64,000 nucleotides of DNA. It comes from Chelonoidis abingdonii (Eukaryota; Chordata; Testudines; Testudinidae). Location of the stretch: positions 20,762,673-20,826,672 of the forward strand of contig NC_133778.1 of assembly GCF_003597395.2 (NCBI RefSeq). The letters are read 5' to 3'. Both the position numbers and the translations under genes were made by a program. Positions 52,701 to 61,600 of this stretch are shown here, in pieces; the stretch's first letter is position 1; each line of letters starts with the position of its first letter. Under the pieces are notes generated by a model that saw only the letters and a program-made list of their open reading frames with translations, had not been told where the DNA came from and made no database searches.

Positions 52701-53813
52701 CGTGTGAGAGATCTGGGGCCAAACAATCAGTAAACTGATCATAAGTGTGAGTCTGCTGAAGTCAGTGGAGTTGCACCTGCTTACCTGGCAGTCTTTAAAT
52801 TCTGTAGCCTGTATAGTAACTGTAGCCAATGACTTTAGTTTGTTCATTGATGTTATGATTAATGTGTTTCATATATAATCATTGTAAGCTACACAGAGTT
52901 AAATTGTAGGATTATAGAAGTATGAGACTCATCAGTATGTGGAAGGGATAATCATGTATTGGATATCTAAGTAAGGCTGAAACGCAAGGCCTACGGGCTG
53001 AGACCTGTAAGATTTTAGCTTAGCCATACTAGGCAACAGAGTTAAGAAATGCTAATATAAGTGACCAAAGAATAACCTGATGCCCTAAGATTACGGGAAA
53101 AGATGTACCATATGGCGATACTGCAGAAAATTAATATTAATTTTTTGCTTACAAGATACCCAGTAGTTACATTTTTCTAACACATGCCCCACCGCAGGGT
53201 GCACAATGTACATAAATGTTAAAAAGCTATAGACAGAATCACATTATAAAAGGGTGCCCAGAGCAGGAAAATTGAGCTCACTATGGGAAACTTCAGCAAG
53301 AACCATCCCTCTACTGATGATCAATCCATGAGAGACCCATCAGATCCTAACACTATTGTTAAGGATGTGAGTATAAATATATTTGTAACTTGTGTATGTC
53401 TGTATAGAATTTCCATATGCTTGGCTAATCCTAACTTTAACTGTAACTTTAATAAAACTTGTAAAACAGACTAGACCTTGTACTTGTGAATGTATGTGTG
53501 GCCACTACCCTTGGTCTTTATGTGTTCCTAGAGACTCTAAATCTGAAGCAAGCAGCACAGGTGATTTTCACTCTGCTAAGCTTGAAACTCTAGCCACTAG
53601 AGCAGAACACATGATGGTGTAATACCACATTACAAAATTCACTTTAAGTAAAATAAAAGGCTACATAACAGAGGCAGATGTGAGGAGATACTCTACTGTC
53701 CCTTTTGTAACACTTCCCCTTCCTATCTCCACAGACGCAAACTGATCACAAAGAGGGAAGAAGCATTTAACGAAAGAGTCCGGCGAAAGAGTCAGTTGTC
53801 AGTACTGCTCTAA
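31639..53813 (+). CDS. FLACC1: FLACC1 (ALS2CR12), flagellum-associated coiled-coil protein
   Basis: FLACC1 is a coiled-coil protein of the sperm flagellum, placed next to TRAK2 and CASP8 in mammals. Fifteen exons join in phase to a TAA: 31639-31742, 33268-33325, 36170-36303, 38450-38470, 39834-39910, 40347-40483, 41541-41602, 43690-43787, 44754-44806, 45720-45819, 46433-46536, 47138-47200, 48727-48816, 51492-51601 and 53735-53813. They give 429 residues against 445 in human. Clear matches are the N-terminus (YCACWDPWS), [72 protein letters not shown] and [10 protein letters not shown]. The protein is mostly charged heptads. Exons 2, 4 and 5 rest chiefly on splice sites and phase. Identity comes from remembered human text, gene order and phase consistency. 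Confidence 0.85.
31743..33267 (+). other. FLACC1 intron 1
   Basis: Unremarkable AT-rich intron. At about 32825-32930 a short unit (gtgaaaactgga...ggtagcaaccctac / gtgaaaactggatgggtggc) is duplicated in tandem; it looks like the end of a hAT-type element. No exon was found. Confidence 0.5.
33268..33325 (+). CDS. FLACC1: FLACC1 candidate exon 2 (58 nt)
   Basis: Acceptor ttttcatttgcag and donor gat|gtgagt are good, and 1 base plus 19 codons links the phase-2 end of exon 1 to the phase-0 start of exon 3. The peptide ([19 protein letters not shown]) is basic like the human segment, but residue identity is low. A DIRS element starts about 40 nt downstream. Confidence 0.55.
33366..35600 (+). mobile_element. 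DIRS-type (tyrosine recombinase) retrotransposon remnant
   Basis: Broken reading frames on the + strand carry DIRS landmarks in the right order: the end of RT/RNase H ([24 protein letters not shown], about 33.85-34.33 kb), the recombinase N-terminal part ([18 protein letters not shown], about 34.7 kb) and the recombinase core ([32 protein letters not shown], about 34.87-35.3 kb). The start near 33366 resembles the 5' end of such elements (ccttccactcttggtgtgcc). Stops and shifts separate the pieces, and gag and most of RT are missing. It lies in a FLACC1 intron in the sense direction. Boundaries are approximate. Confidence 0.7.
35052..35115. repeat. Tandem duplication of a 26-bp unit in the DIRS remnant
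   Basis: The unit cccactgtttgagcctctag plus caacatg occurs twice, about 38 bp apart, separated by gactcattgactcg. It is a local duplication after the element died. Confidence 0.75.
36170..36303 (+). CDS. FLACC1: FLACC1 exon, ISPGY block
   Basis: Acceptor tttggcccccag, donor ccag|gtgatc, phase 0 to 2. It encodes [20 protein letters not shown] and EEFFERK, clearly homologous to human NVSPGYQLVRN...SVTLGDEMFDRK. Confidence 0.9.
36304..38449 (+). other. FLACC1 intron with LTR-like repeat
   Basis: Mostly filled by the repeat at 37366-38381. The preceding 36304-37365 shows no exon or recognisable element apart from weak SINE-like text near 36460. Confidence 0.55.
37366..38381 (+). mobile_element. 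LTR-like repeat (solo LTR candidate)
   Basis: About 1 kb beginning TGTCATAAACAGATAG and ending GTACCATGACA, thus TG...CA. It has purine-rich stretches and an attaaaagtttcttg signal in its middle (about 37860), a text I recognise as a common turtle interspersed repeat. No coding region and no clear target duplication were seen. It ends 68 nt before the candidate FLACC1 microexon. Confidence 0.55.
38450..38470 (+). CDS. FLACC1: FLACC1 candidate 21-nt microexon
   Basis: A strong pyrimidine tract and acceptor (ctctctttgcag) and donor gac|gtgagt flank 21 nt. It accepts phase 2 and leaves phase 2, adding the residues SPVKLE. I know of no human counterpart. It can be skipped without changing frame. 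Confidence 0.5.
38471..39833 (+). other. FLACC1 intron
   Basis: Contains one short hAT MITE (39619-39739); otherwise featureless. Confidence 0.55.
39619..39739. mobile_element. hAT MITE, 121 bp, with exact TSD
   Basis: Perfect 12-bp inverted ends TAAGGTTGCCAA / TTGGCAACCTTA, flanked on both sides by the 8-bp duplication GAGACAGG (39611-39618 and 39740-39747). The 8-bp duplication and end sequence fit the hAT superfamily. Confidence 0.88.
39834..39910 (+). CDS. FLACC1: FLACC1 candidate exon (77 nt)
   Basis: Acceptor attcaccag and a modest donor gatg|gtcagt. Phases fit both neighbours (2 in, 1 out). The peptide [18 protein letters not shown] is hydrophilic; the RW could correspond to human RWES. 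The pyrimidine tract is weak. Confidence 0.5.
40347..40483 (+). CDS. FLACC1: FLACC1 exon, [15 protein letters not shown] coiled coil
   Basis: It encodes [20 protein letters not shown] then RDHQASRKL, matching human DLEEQISELTAIIEQMNRDHQSAQKL. Donor ctg|gtgagt is strong. The acceptor may be tcccag (start 40347) or caatag (start 40353); both keep the frame, so the two differ by two residues. Confidence 0.87.
41165..41499. mobile_element. hAT MITE, 335 bp, with exact TSD
   Basis: Starts CAGGGGTCAGCAACCTTTGG and ends ccaaagattgccgacccctg. The two halves mirror each other (gtttgtttacctgccgtgtc against gacacggcaggtaaacaaac). Both sides carry the 8-bp duplication GTTTACAC (41157-41164, 41500-41507). 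It sits just upstream of the FLACC1 exon at 41541. Confidence 0.92.
41541..41602 (+). CDS. FLACC1: FLACC1 exon, coiled coil
   Basis: Acceptor ttcctttcaag, donor ag|gtacaa. It encodes [20 protein letters not shown], in register with human EMDLRCAEMKQNFENKN. Phase 0 to 2. It starts 34 nt after a hAT element. Confidence 0.82.
41603..43689 (+). other. FLACC1 intron
   Basis: Contains a GC-rich transposon-like block (42541-42965). Nothing else is recognised. Confidence 0.5.
42541..42965. mobile_element. GC-rich non-autonomous transposon ('ggctctaggcaccag' family)
   Basis: Left text caccggctctaggcaccagc and right text acttggagccagccctg are inverted relatives, and gcttggggc recurs near both ends (42581, 42607, 42929). 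The interior is strongly G-rich on the + strand. A related copy starts at about 48938. Confidence 0.55.
43690..43787 (+). CDS. FLACC1: FLACC1 exon, coiled coil
   Basis: Acceptor tggtcacacag, donor atgg|gtatgg. It encodes [20 protein letters not shown] and [12 protein letters not shown], aligned with human ELKEAHEAELSELENNYKAALKAE. Phase 2 to 1. Confidence 0.87.
44754..44806 (+). CDS. FLACC1: FLACC1 exon, [14 protein letters not shown]
   Basis: Acceptor ttgttgctcag, donor cag|gtgaga. It encodes [17 protein letters not shown], nearly identical to human [16 protein letters not shown]. Phase 1 to 0. Confidence 0.93.
44871..45060. mobile_element. DNA transposon MITE ('gggcttggctaca' family)
   Basis: Begins agggcttggctacaactatc and ends gcactgtagtgtagaatagct, degenerate inverted ends of the turtle family with 'gcttg(g/t)ctaca...tgtagacaagc' termini. 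It holds internal ttgacgtaacttacatc. Confidence 0.5.
45434..45625. mobile_element. Tigger-like MITE, copy 2 (reverse of copy at 22652)
   Basis: Begins tacacctctacctcgatata and ends tattggggtagaggtgta. Read on the - strand it follows the 22652-22843 copy nearly throughout (gcagtaaagcagc..., ggctctcgaggacagcg). Both copies are about 192 bp. Confidence 0.78.
45720..45819 (+). CDS. FLACC1: FLACC1 exon, SDEMEEKW
   Basis: Acceptor tgtgtgtgtgtag, donor caaa|gtgagt. It encodes [20 protein letters not shown] then [12 protein letters not shown], matching human DEMEEKWSKQKAKWKKDEKFEREN. Phase 0 to 1. Confidence 0.93.
46433..46536 (+). CDS. FLACC1: FLACC1 exon, KKFEMERE
   Basis: Acceptor ttctctccacag, donor gag|gtagct. 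It encodes [20 protein letters not shown] and runs on to PQKERE. An earlier gtaact at 46496 would break the frame; using the gtagct donor restores phase 0 and a good alignment with human FIQEKEE. Confidence 0.85.
46670..46825 (+). mobile_element. CR1 LINE 3' end fragment
   Basis: The text tgggctagatggacctttgg followed by tctgacccagtatgg is the typical 3' end of CR1 LINEs in birds and reptiles. Sense orientation, in a FLACC1 intron. Confidence 0.8.
47138..47200 (+). CDS. FLACC1: FLACC1 exon with GC donor
   Basis: Acceptor tgtccttttcag. 21 codons encode [20 protein letters not shown], aligned with human LLKQHQSDTLQLEELRKTKE. The donor is gag|gcaagt, the standard consensus of GC-AG introns. Phase 0 to 0. 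Confidence 0.87.
47201..48568 (+). other. FLACC1 GC-AG intron (5' part to candidate exon)
   Basis: Contains a MITE (47642-47900). The rest has no recognised feature. Confidence 0.5.
47642..47900. mobile_element. DNA transposon MITE with inverted ends
   Basis: Left end ggggaatgtctacgcttggag and right end ctccaagcatagacatatcccc are inverted copies with one substitution and one indel. The length is 259 bp and there is no ORF. Confidence 0.68.
48569..48661 (+). CDS. FLACC1 possible additional exon
   Basis: After ctgtttag the frame reads to [18 protein letters not shown], whose RD-x-N-x-W spacing recalls human RRDQINRHW, the segment otherwise missing from this gene. An internal acceptor (gtggtgcag, 48595) also keeps phase 0. 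The donor is the problem: gtacgt at 48658 is strong but breaks frame, gttggg at 48662 keeps frame but is weak, and the intron would be only about 65 nt. Confidence 0.35.
48727..48816 (+). CDS. FLACC1: FLACC1 exon, coiled coil
   Basis: 30 codons in phase 0 after ttttatccaatcaag, donor gag|gtggga. It encodes [20 protein letters not shown] and [10 protein letters not shown], aligned with human EELHAQALILESLNTNLYYTQLELQKE. Confidence 0.85.
48817..51491 (+). other. FLACC1 intron
   Basis: Apart from the nested elements at its left end, no repeat or exon was identified. An ORF at 50690-50893 follows a cag but has no donor in frame and no similarity I recognise. Confidence 0.5.
48846..49135. mobile_element. 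Two nested MITE-like elements
   Basis: 48846-48934 is one arm and the loop of a palindromic element (ctaagattttgtcacggata, ttttagtaagtcacagacag). It is cut at 48935 by a GC-rich element starting caggggcggctccaggccc, a relative of 42541-42965. The inner element ends in a 52-bp tandem unit (tgcctgcggagggtccgctg at 49046 and 49098). Confidence 0.55.
51492..51601 (+). CDS. FLACC1: FLACC1 exon, coiled coil
   Basis: Acceptor ctttttccccag, donor gag|gtagga. It encodes [20 protein letters not shown] then LADENAVLR, aligned with human GNLEKMLQTKF...ILTEENIHLK. Phase 0 to 2. Confidence 0.88.
51602..53734 (+). other. FLACC1 last intron
   Basis: AT-rich. Its 3' third is an LTR-like repeat (52851-53629). 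Confidence 0.55.
52851..53629 (+). mobile_element. Candidate solo LTR with TATA box and poly(A) signal
   Basis: The stretch starts TGTTATGATT and ends near ATACCACA. It contains TATAAA at 53245-53250 and AATAAA at 53451-53456, followed by an R/U5-like tail, the layout of an LTR in sense orientation. No flanking duplication was evident, so the ends are approximate. Confidence 0.5.
53735..53813 (+). CDS. FLACC1: FLACC1 terminal coding exon
   Basis: Acceptor tcctatctccacag. It completes an Arg codon, then [20 protein letters not shown] and LSVLL precede TAA at 53811-53813. It parallels human QKIISKNEE but ends earlier than the human protein. Confidence 0.85.
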
Positions 53814-55475
53814 TGAGAATGTGACCTTGTTACTAAGGGAAACTTGCTGATGATGGTAAATCCAAACGTAACCATATGTTCAAGTTTATTTTCCATGTCT
53901 GTAGGCAATGTCAAATCTGCAGTCCCTCACTCTTCCAAAACCATATCAACCAATCATATCCAAGGTGTCGTGTTTTTGTCCTGTCATTTCCTTATTCTCT
54001 ATCCTGTATTGCTTCAGGCCACAAGTCTGCTGCAAATCACTGTTCTTGCTCTGTTTCCAGACAGAGAGATGGATGCTGGCCCCATGTGTGTGTGCTGCAC
54101 TATGATGTTCAGCTGAGTCTTATCTCTGCTTAAGCTTTCTCCTGCCAGGCCAAGCTGGTGTGGTGTAGATGAATGGTGCTCAGAGGCTAATGTTTTTATC
54201 CCCCTCGCTAATTGTTACTACAATAATTATTTGCTGCTATAAATGGGGATACTCCTCCTCCCAGGCAGTCAGACTTCTAGTCGGAGTCCTTCCTACACTT
54301 GGCTGAGGCTATAGGGACTGGACAGCTAACTTTGTTGTTACTTACCTTTATTTTATATCATTTGCAACCCATCTTTACCTTGTAATAGCATCAAAGTTCA
54401 TAACCCCAGCAGTACCTGGAGTCCCAACTATCAAGGGAGGTGTTGCAAGTAGTGAGTGTGGTAACTGTGGCTATTTGACATTCTTCTGTGCTCTGGTACT
54501 AGAAGTAGGATTTGAAAACCAGTGAGGTAAGTAAATGAGCTTCCCCGGGCTGCCCAACCACTTCAGGCTTCCCTAGGGTTGCACCTTCACAACTGATTTA
54601 ATTCTTAGGTTCCTAAAAGCAGATGCTCTGAAATATGGATAACAGAGGCTCTTGCTGTCACTGTCTTGACTGGCTATACTGGAGAGCAGTGTGTGGAACT
54701 GGAGAGTTACATTTATTGAGAACAGAAGCTGAATAAGTATAATGGACAGTTTATTAAGAAAAGAACTTCCTATGATGGTCAGGCAAGTTAACAGCAACAG
54801 TGCTTTGAAAAGGCACTTCTGGTATAAAAGCCCTTGCCATATACTTTCAATTTTTTTTTTTTTTCAAAATCTATCCTGTTTGACTAAAATGTGTATCCTT
54901 ATTTTCAAGGATACAAAATTTTCTCAAACTTACTTTTATTTTTGTACAAGCTGATCATAAACTAGCTACATATATGCACAACCTTAAACTTGATTCTAAG
55001 TTAGTCAATATCTTGTTTTCCAAATTTGGTAGATAGTTCTCCCTGAAAAATACATCATTTGAAAAAGTGGCCAAGTGCCTCTATATTAATACCGGCTATC
55101 ATCTACAGCAGAGTTTCTCAACCTTTTTGATACCAGGGACTGGCTTGCTCCCTTCCTAAACTGTGTCAGGGAGATATCAGGGACGGGTGCCGGTCCACAA
55201 ACCGGTCGCTGAGAAACACTGATCTACAGGCACTGGTGAGAGCATTGAGCTATCCAGCAACCTGTTTGTTCTCACAATTCTGACAGACTACAAAAAGTGA
55301 ACACTTCTAATGAAATAACCTGCTCTCTGGAAAGCTGCATTTCAAAAAAGGTATGATTGTTCCCAAGCTGAGAGCACATACTTAAAGCTGTTAAGTTTGT
55401 AACAAATGAAAGCCCAGAACTGACTGCAGACTTTTCCATAGCAGATTTCAAGTTGAGGTGACTACAGTTCCCTGT
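53814..55475. other. Convergent spacer between FLACC1 and CASP8
   Basis: FLACC1 (+) and CASP8 (-) end tail to tail 1.66 kb apart, so both 3' UTRs lie here. TTTATT (AATAAA on the - strand) occurs near 54346, 54714 and 54748 and could end CASP8. A hAT MITE lies at 55109-55221. Confidence 0.6.
55109..55221. mobile_element. hAT MITE, 113 bp, with exact TSD
   Basis: Begins CAGAGTTTCTCAACC and ends GCTGAGAAACACTG, inverted ends of the hAT/Charlie type. Flanked by the exact 8-bp duplication ATCTACAG (55101-55108 and 55222-55229). It lies in the presumed CASP8 3' UTR region. Confidence 0.9.
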
Positions 55476-55611
55476 TCAGTTGACCGGGAAGATGAGTTTT
55501 TTCCTGAGTGTGAAACTGGGCTGTGGCATCTGCTTCCCTTGGTTCAGCCTGTCATTCTTCCTGCTCACCTCCCGGTTCACTGCTGTCAGGATCGAGAGAA
55601 TATCCTCTCCT
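55476..55611 (-). CDS. CASP8: CASP8 terminal exon
   Basis: Acceptor aattttttggcag. It completes an Arg codon, then [40 protein letters not shown] and TGA at 55478-55476. It is the C-terminal end of the small subunit and matches human caspase-8, not caspase-10. Confidence 0.96.
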
Positions 55612-58600
55612 CTGCCAAAAAATTAGAATCTCAGCATTAACAACAGCAAAGGGGTTCACCTAACCTGCTGTCCACTAACACCTTTTGATTGCTTAAAGAT
55701 GCTACTACATTATCCCATATCCTGATCAAAGCCAGCAGTGCTTGCTCTGTGGAACAAGCAAATAATGGATTTAACTTTATTATGCTACACTGAACAACTT
55801 ACAGTGGCTGATCTGTAATTGCTGTCTTCTAAACAAGTGCGTTGGACCCTATTTAGGTGTTTCTCTTTGTATGTATGTAGGAACAGTGTGTGTGTGAGAT
55901 TCTCTCTATTATTTTATACAGAGAGAGACCTGTCTCTGTGTGTACAAATACATGCGTGTATAGGTACATGATCCCATCCCTGCCTCCATACACATATCCG
56001 CAGATACCTGACTGAGGTGCAACTCACTTATGTAGGAGACAGCTATTACAGATCAGTTGTAATAGTATTTTATATTATACATGTGTGTCACTGCTTCATC
56101 CTCAGATTTACACAACACTTGTATCAATGAGGGTTGTAGGGTACTCTCCCTACAATCACTCCAGGTGAGGCAGATGTGTGCAGAGAACACCCAACCACTC
56201 CACTAATTGCACCACTTGTATAAAGCCTTGTCTACACAAGAAGCTAGCACTGGTTTAACTTGTCAGTTTAAAAACTGACATTGGTAAGGGTATCTGCGTA
56301 GGTATTTGCACCTATTTAATTAAATCACAGCTTAAGTTCAACAGGTGCAATTTTGTATAGACAAGGTGTAAGGCTAAGAATGAAGAGGTGACAAAATGTA
56401 TGTACATATACAAATCAGTGTTAAAGCTTTTATGAATAAGATAGAAATAAGTTGTACTAACCGTGGACAGCTCTTCTCCAAGTGCTCACACAGTGACTGT
56501 ATATACCAAGTGCCCTGGGTTGTACTTCTGTAGGAAACAAAATCCTTCATGGTGGCCATTCCAAGCAGGAAGTCTGCCTCATCTGGAATGCACTCCAGTT
56601 GAAATCTTGCATCTGCCTCTACAGAAGAATCCAGCTCTGAAGAATCTGTTTCTATATGTACCCCTTTCTGGAATGTGTCACCTTGGCAGGCCTGAATGAA
56701 GAACACTTTTGGTTTTCCAGCAAGTGAGGGGCAGTTCATGCCAGTGAAAGAAGTGGTTAGTTCCTGGATGGATGTTTCCTGCCCATCAGTACCAAATACG
56801 ATGCCTTTATCACCATGGGAGAGGATGCAGCAAACAAAGCAGTCCCGGTCATGGTGGTCCATGTTCCTGTAGACGTGCACTGTGTGACGGATTTGCTCTG
56901 CAGTGAGGTCTTTGTGCTCTGCTATCTCAAAGTGAAGTTTGGTAAAGACCTTTCTCAGAGCCGCTGGAGAGTAAACAGAAGGGGCAATGGGGGGAGACAT
57001 TTTGTAACTTTTACTAAATAAATCAGTAACTAAAGAGAATTAGGTTCATGCTTTTTTTCCCCACCCTTCCACATTTAATTCCACACCCCCATCACTTATG
57101 TTTTCAGAGTGGGAATTTATCTCAGCTACCACAACAATGAGCATGAGAGAGGAAATGACGGATCTAAGGGCCTGAACAGTAGTGATCTCATATTGTCAAT
57201 ATTTTCATTAACAACTTCCATGATAGAGTAGAGAGCATACTTTTATCAAATTTGCAAATGACATCTTTCTTGAAATTTGGTGCCCAGAATTGGACACAGT
57301 GCTCCAGCTGAAACCTCACCAGTGCCAACTAGAGCAGAACAATCACCTCCTCTCTTATCTACAACATCCTAGAATGACATTTGCTTTTTTTCTCAATAGC
57401 ATCACATTGTTGACTCATTAAATCTGTGATGCGGTATAATCTCCAGATCCCCTTCTATAATATGGCTGCTTAGCCAATTATTTGTATTTAGGCATTGGAT
57501 TTTGCCTTCGTAAGTGCAAAGACCTGCACTTGTCATTATTGAATGTTGTCTTACTGATTCCAAAACAATTCTTCATTGTATCAAGATCATTGTGAATTCT
57601 AATCCTGTCCTCCAAAGTGCTCGCAACCCCTCCTAGCTTGGTGTCAGCCACAGATTTTACAAGAGTACTCTCTACTCCATCATGCAAGTTGTTAATGAAA
57701 ATATTAAATAGTACTGGATCCAGGACAGACCACTGTGGAACTCCACTTGATATATCCCATCTCAGTTTGACAGTGAACGCCATGATAACTAGTTAAGTAC
57801 ATTTCATACAATAGGCCAGACCTCTTCCCCTCTCTCAGATTACTCCAATTTCCCTGGAGTTCACAGATATGCAAACTGCGCCTGAATTTTTCTAGTCCTT
57901 GCTGTACCTGCATCGGCGTCTGTTCCGTTCCGGTCTTTTATGTTTTGAAGTTTAGGCACCTCTGATCTTGCTTTTGTAAAGTCATGATTGTTCAGGATTA
58001 GGCAGATTCCACGGGGCCGGCTGCTCATTTTGTACATGTCAGGCTGTTCAGGAAAACAGATGAACAACAACCCATAACCTGAGCTGCGGCAAGCGTCATT
58101 CACATTTCATATACTCCTGTTGCACGTTCAATGGGTTCAGCCTAATGCTCAGTTCCGGTGCACAGCAGCTGGAGAGCTGCACTAATGAGGCACCCAGTGA
58201 TTCTCCCTACACCGTCTCTTCATTGCAGGCTCTGTGCCACCTGCTTCCCTCCGTGCTGTAGGGGGTGTGCTGAAGCCAGGATGCTCCATCAGCTAGTCAG
58301 TCACCATGGCTGCAAATGACATAACTTAGGGGCATTGTAGGGGGTCTCCCTTCTGCCTACCTCAACCACCTTCTTCTCTCCTCACGTTCTTGCTCCAGCT
58401 CACCTCTCCTTATCCTCACACAAAGCACTCGATCCTTCCCCACTGTCTGATGTACAGGCCCCACCATGCCCCTCAGCTACCCCTCCAACCATTCCCTCAC
58501 TGTTCACTTCACACCCATTATTCATCTTCCCTGTTGTCTCCCTTGGTTTTCAGTCTGATTGCTTTTACTTGTACCTGCCCATTTCCTTCCCCTGCCTCCA

Positions 58601-61600
58601 CTTTACATTTAACTTTTTTCTGCCCTATAAATCGTTTCCCCACCCTGCTCCTCGCTCCCACCCTCTCTGTACAGTTCAGTCTCCTGCCCTCCCCATTCTC
58701 CTAGATTCTCTCCCCACCTCCTGTGAGATCTCACCCTTGGATCGCTTCCCACCTTCCCCTAGTATCTTCCCCCACTGGAGCCACCTCCGATAGTCCTTCT
58801 CCTCAATCATATCCTGCCTGCCCCTGACTCTTCCCCCATCACACAGCTCCCTTCTGCTCCCGCATCCAGGCCCTTCCCCACTCTACTGCATCACATCTCC
58901 CTCTGCCTTAATTCTGCCTCCAGCACCTTCTCACTCTCCTCATCCATGGCCACTGTCTGACAGTGTTCACCCTGTGGTCCCCTCTGCTCCCCTTACAGGG
59001 CCCTGTCTGGTCATCTTCACTCTCACACCTGTGCTCTCCTTTTACCCTAGTACTCCCCCAGGGGCCAGGCAAAGACAGGGCTATTAGGCCAAGAGCAGAA
59101 GGGAGTGTTAGTACCCTCTGCTGTCCAGAAGCGAAACTGCAGGGTTTACAGCCAAAGGAGAAAATTTTTACCTGAATTTTTTCTCTGTTGGCAGCTGCTC
59201 TCCTTATTTATTACTCATAGCTCATGCCCCTGCCTGTGGAATTTGGGGGTGATCCACTGTTACTGCAGGAGGCTTCAGGTGCCACGCTCCAGTTTTGGCC
59301 ATCCTGCTGCAAGCCCCAGCAGCGCTCTTTGCCTTCCCCCTTCCTGCCCTCCCCCCGGTATTTTTGGTAAGTATCAGGGACAGGTCGTGGGCTTCTGTGA
59401 ATTTTTTATTGCCTGCAACTTGTCCCTGACTTTTACTAAAAATACCCATGACAGAATCTTAACCTTAATCCCCCGACTCACAGCCAGAGGAAGGGGAGCT
59501 GTGTAGGAGCCCCCACACACCTGGGAGGGACTAGATCCTCTCAGGTGTTTTTCTCCTTCCAGCCCAGCTCTGTCACAGGGATCACCCCCGGCACTGGCCT
59601 GATAGCTTCCTCCTCGTCCTTATACTCTCCCTCAGAAGCCTCACTGAACATTTCTGCATTGGAGTTGTGGCTCCTGAGGGCAGGGTGGGGCCTGGGCCCT
59701 AGCAGCACAAGGGTCAGATGGCTGGGACCAGGCAGGACATACATCCCCTGCTGTAGAGCCTGCAAATGCTTTTTCAGAGAGAGTCCTTAGATTTAAAACT
59801 GAGTGTTTACAGGACAGCTTTGTCCTGCCAGACCAGGGGCAGAGGACTCCAGGAGGGAGGCAAGGTGGCTGAAACCACCATGCTCTGTTCACTAGATCCA
59901 GGGCCAGAAGAGGAGGAAGATTAGAAGTCTCAACTGCACAAAAATGAATAAAAACAAATTTAAAATAAAATTGACAGGAGAAACTGATCCACCACCATGT
60001 TCCACCTGAGACTAGCGCCCTGAGCTGGAGGACGGAGACCAGTCCTGGAGCCTGCAGCAACAACAATGCACCACCTCCACAGGTAAGGTCAGCCCTGAGT
60101 AGCAAATGAGGAGAGACACCGGTACAACAGCAACTCCTGTATGGTGGCTGGAGAGGCTGAGAGTGAAGTAGAGAAACAGGGCTTTGTAGAGCTGCCATCA
60201 CTGTAAAACCGTACCATTCTGTTCTTATAATGAATGGCAATATTTGGAAGCATCAAATGGACTGGGGGTCAGGATGAGATGTTTAGCATCTAGCAGGATA
60301 GCTGCCAATCAAAATCTTCATCTTTGTTTAAAAGAAAAACCCAATCGTCCAATCCTAACACAGATCAACTCCACTCTCTGGCACTGCTTAACAGTGTTAA
60401 CTCACTCTGCCCTTCCTCTGTTCAAGAAATGGGCCCCTTCCAGCTACCCCGTGAAACAAAAGACTTTCTAGTAACAGATTTGCTGAAGCTTAATAACTGT
60501 GCCCCAACTGACACAGCTTCAGAAGAACAAATATCCCATAAGTGATCTGCTTCCACCTCACAGACAGCCTCTCTGCACAGACAAAAAAAACTCACATCAA
60601 AATGTCCAGCTCATGCCAAACATTGAAAGGCTAACCGCTGTTGTGACAAGCTTGTAGGGTTTTATTTTCATAGACAGATCCGTCTGCTGCTTAATACTCT
60701 CCCTTCCCACCATCTGTCCAACACAACAATATCCCATATACAGCCAAATCTCCTAAAGTAACTTTTAATCCTGATTTACCTGCTGGATTTCTTCCTGGAT
60801 GCCTGGAGAATCGGATGCAGTCTGAGAAGGCCAAAGGCTGTCCCGGACTAAAATAATCCAGAAAGAGAGAGTCAGGCATAGAACTAGATAAAGCATAAAA
60901 TTTTATCATCTGGGAAATTTACCTTTAAAAGGTCCAGCAGTCTGCTCGTGAGACACGTGTGTAATTCCCGTTAGCAGCCATGCAAAGTACAATGAGTAAA
61001 TGCTACCCTCTGACTTCAGTAAGATGTGCCGGGGGGTTGGCTGCAAAAAGTGTTTTGTTTCAAAGTAGCTGAACTGGAGTAAAATGACACAGGAACTGAT
61101 CCTGTGCCAACTGAAAAAAAAATTATAAAACTGCTCAATGAATTCACTGGGAGCAGGCCCAGGCCTCTAACGCTTTGCTTCTTGTGTATCAAGGTACGCT
61201 GCTAGGATAACAGCTATTTATCTAATGGGTTTTTCATCCACTCTCACAACTGGGCTGACAAGCCAAATACTGAACTGGTAAAGCTATTTATCCAATAGGA
61301 ATTTCAACTCCCTGTCTACTGTACTGACAAAAGACAAAGTACAGGTAAAGCATGAATTTTTTATGGTTCCCTAGTCCTTTCCTATTCTGGTACATAATGG
61401 TGCGAGCATTACATGGTAAGTGAGTACCTTTCAAATCACAGGGCCTTTCTGCACAGATCCTGACTACTGGATCCATAGTACCCACTCCCGTCCTGGCTAA
61501 CACCAGATTAACTCTATGAAATCTCCTTGCCTCCAGGAATGGATTTTGAACGTTTGTGTGCCACCACCAAAAAATGTATAGAGTGAAAAATAATACCTCC

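Larger units (their letters stand above)
58044..60779 (-). other. CASP8 intron, 2.7 kb
   Basis: Contains a long pyrimidine-rich block (58360-59060) and a palindromic element (59357-59470). No exon was found. Confidence 0.55.

Noticed and set aside
58390..58793. ORFs rich in Ser, Pro, Leu and His
   Set aside because: An effect of the pyrimidine-rich tract, inside a CASP8 intron.
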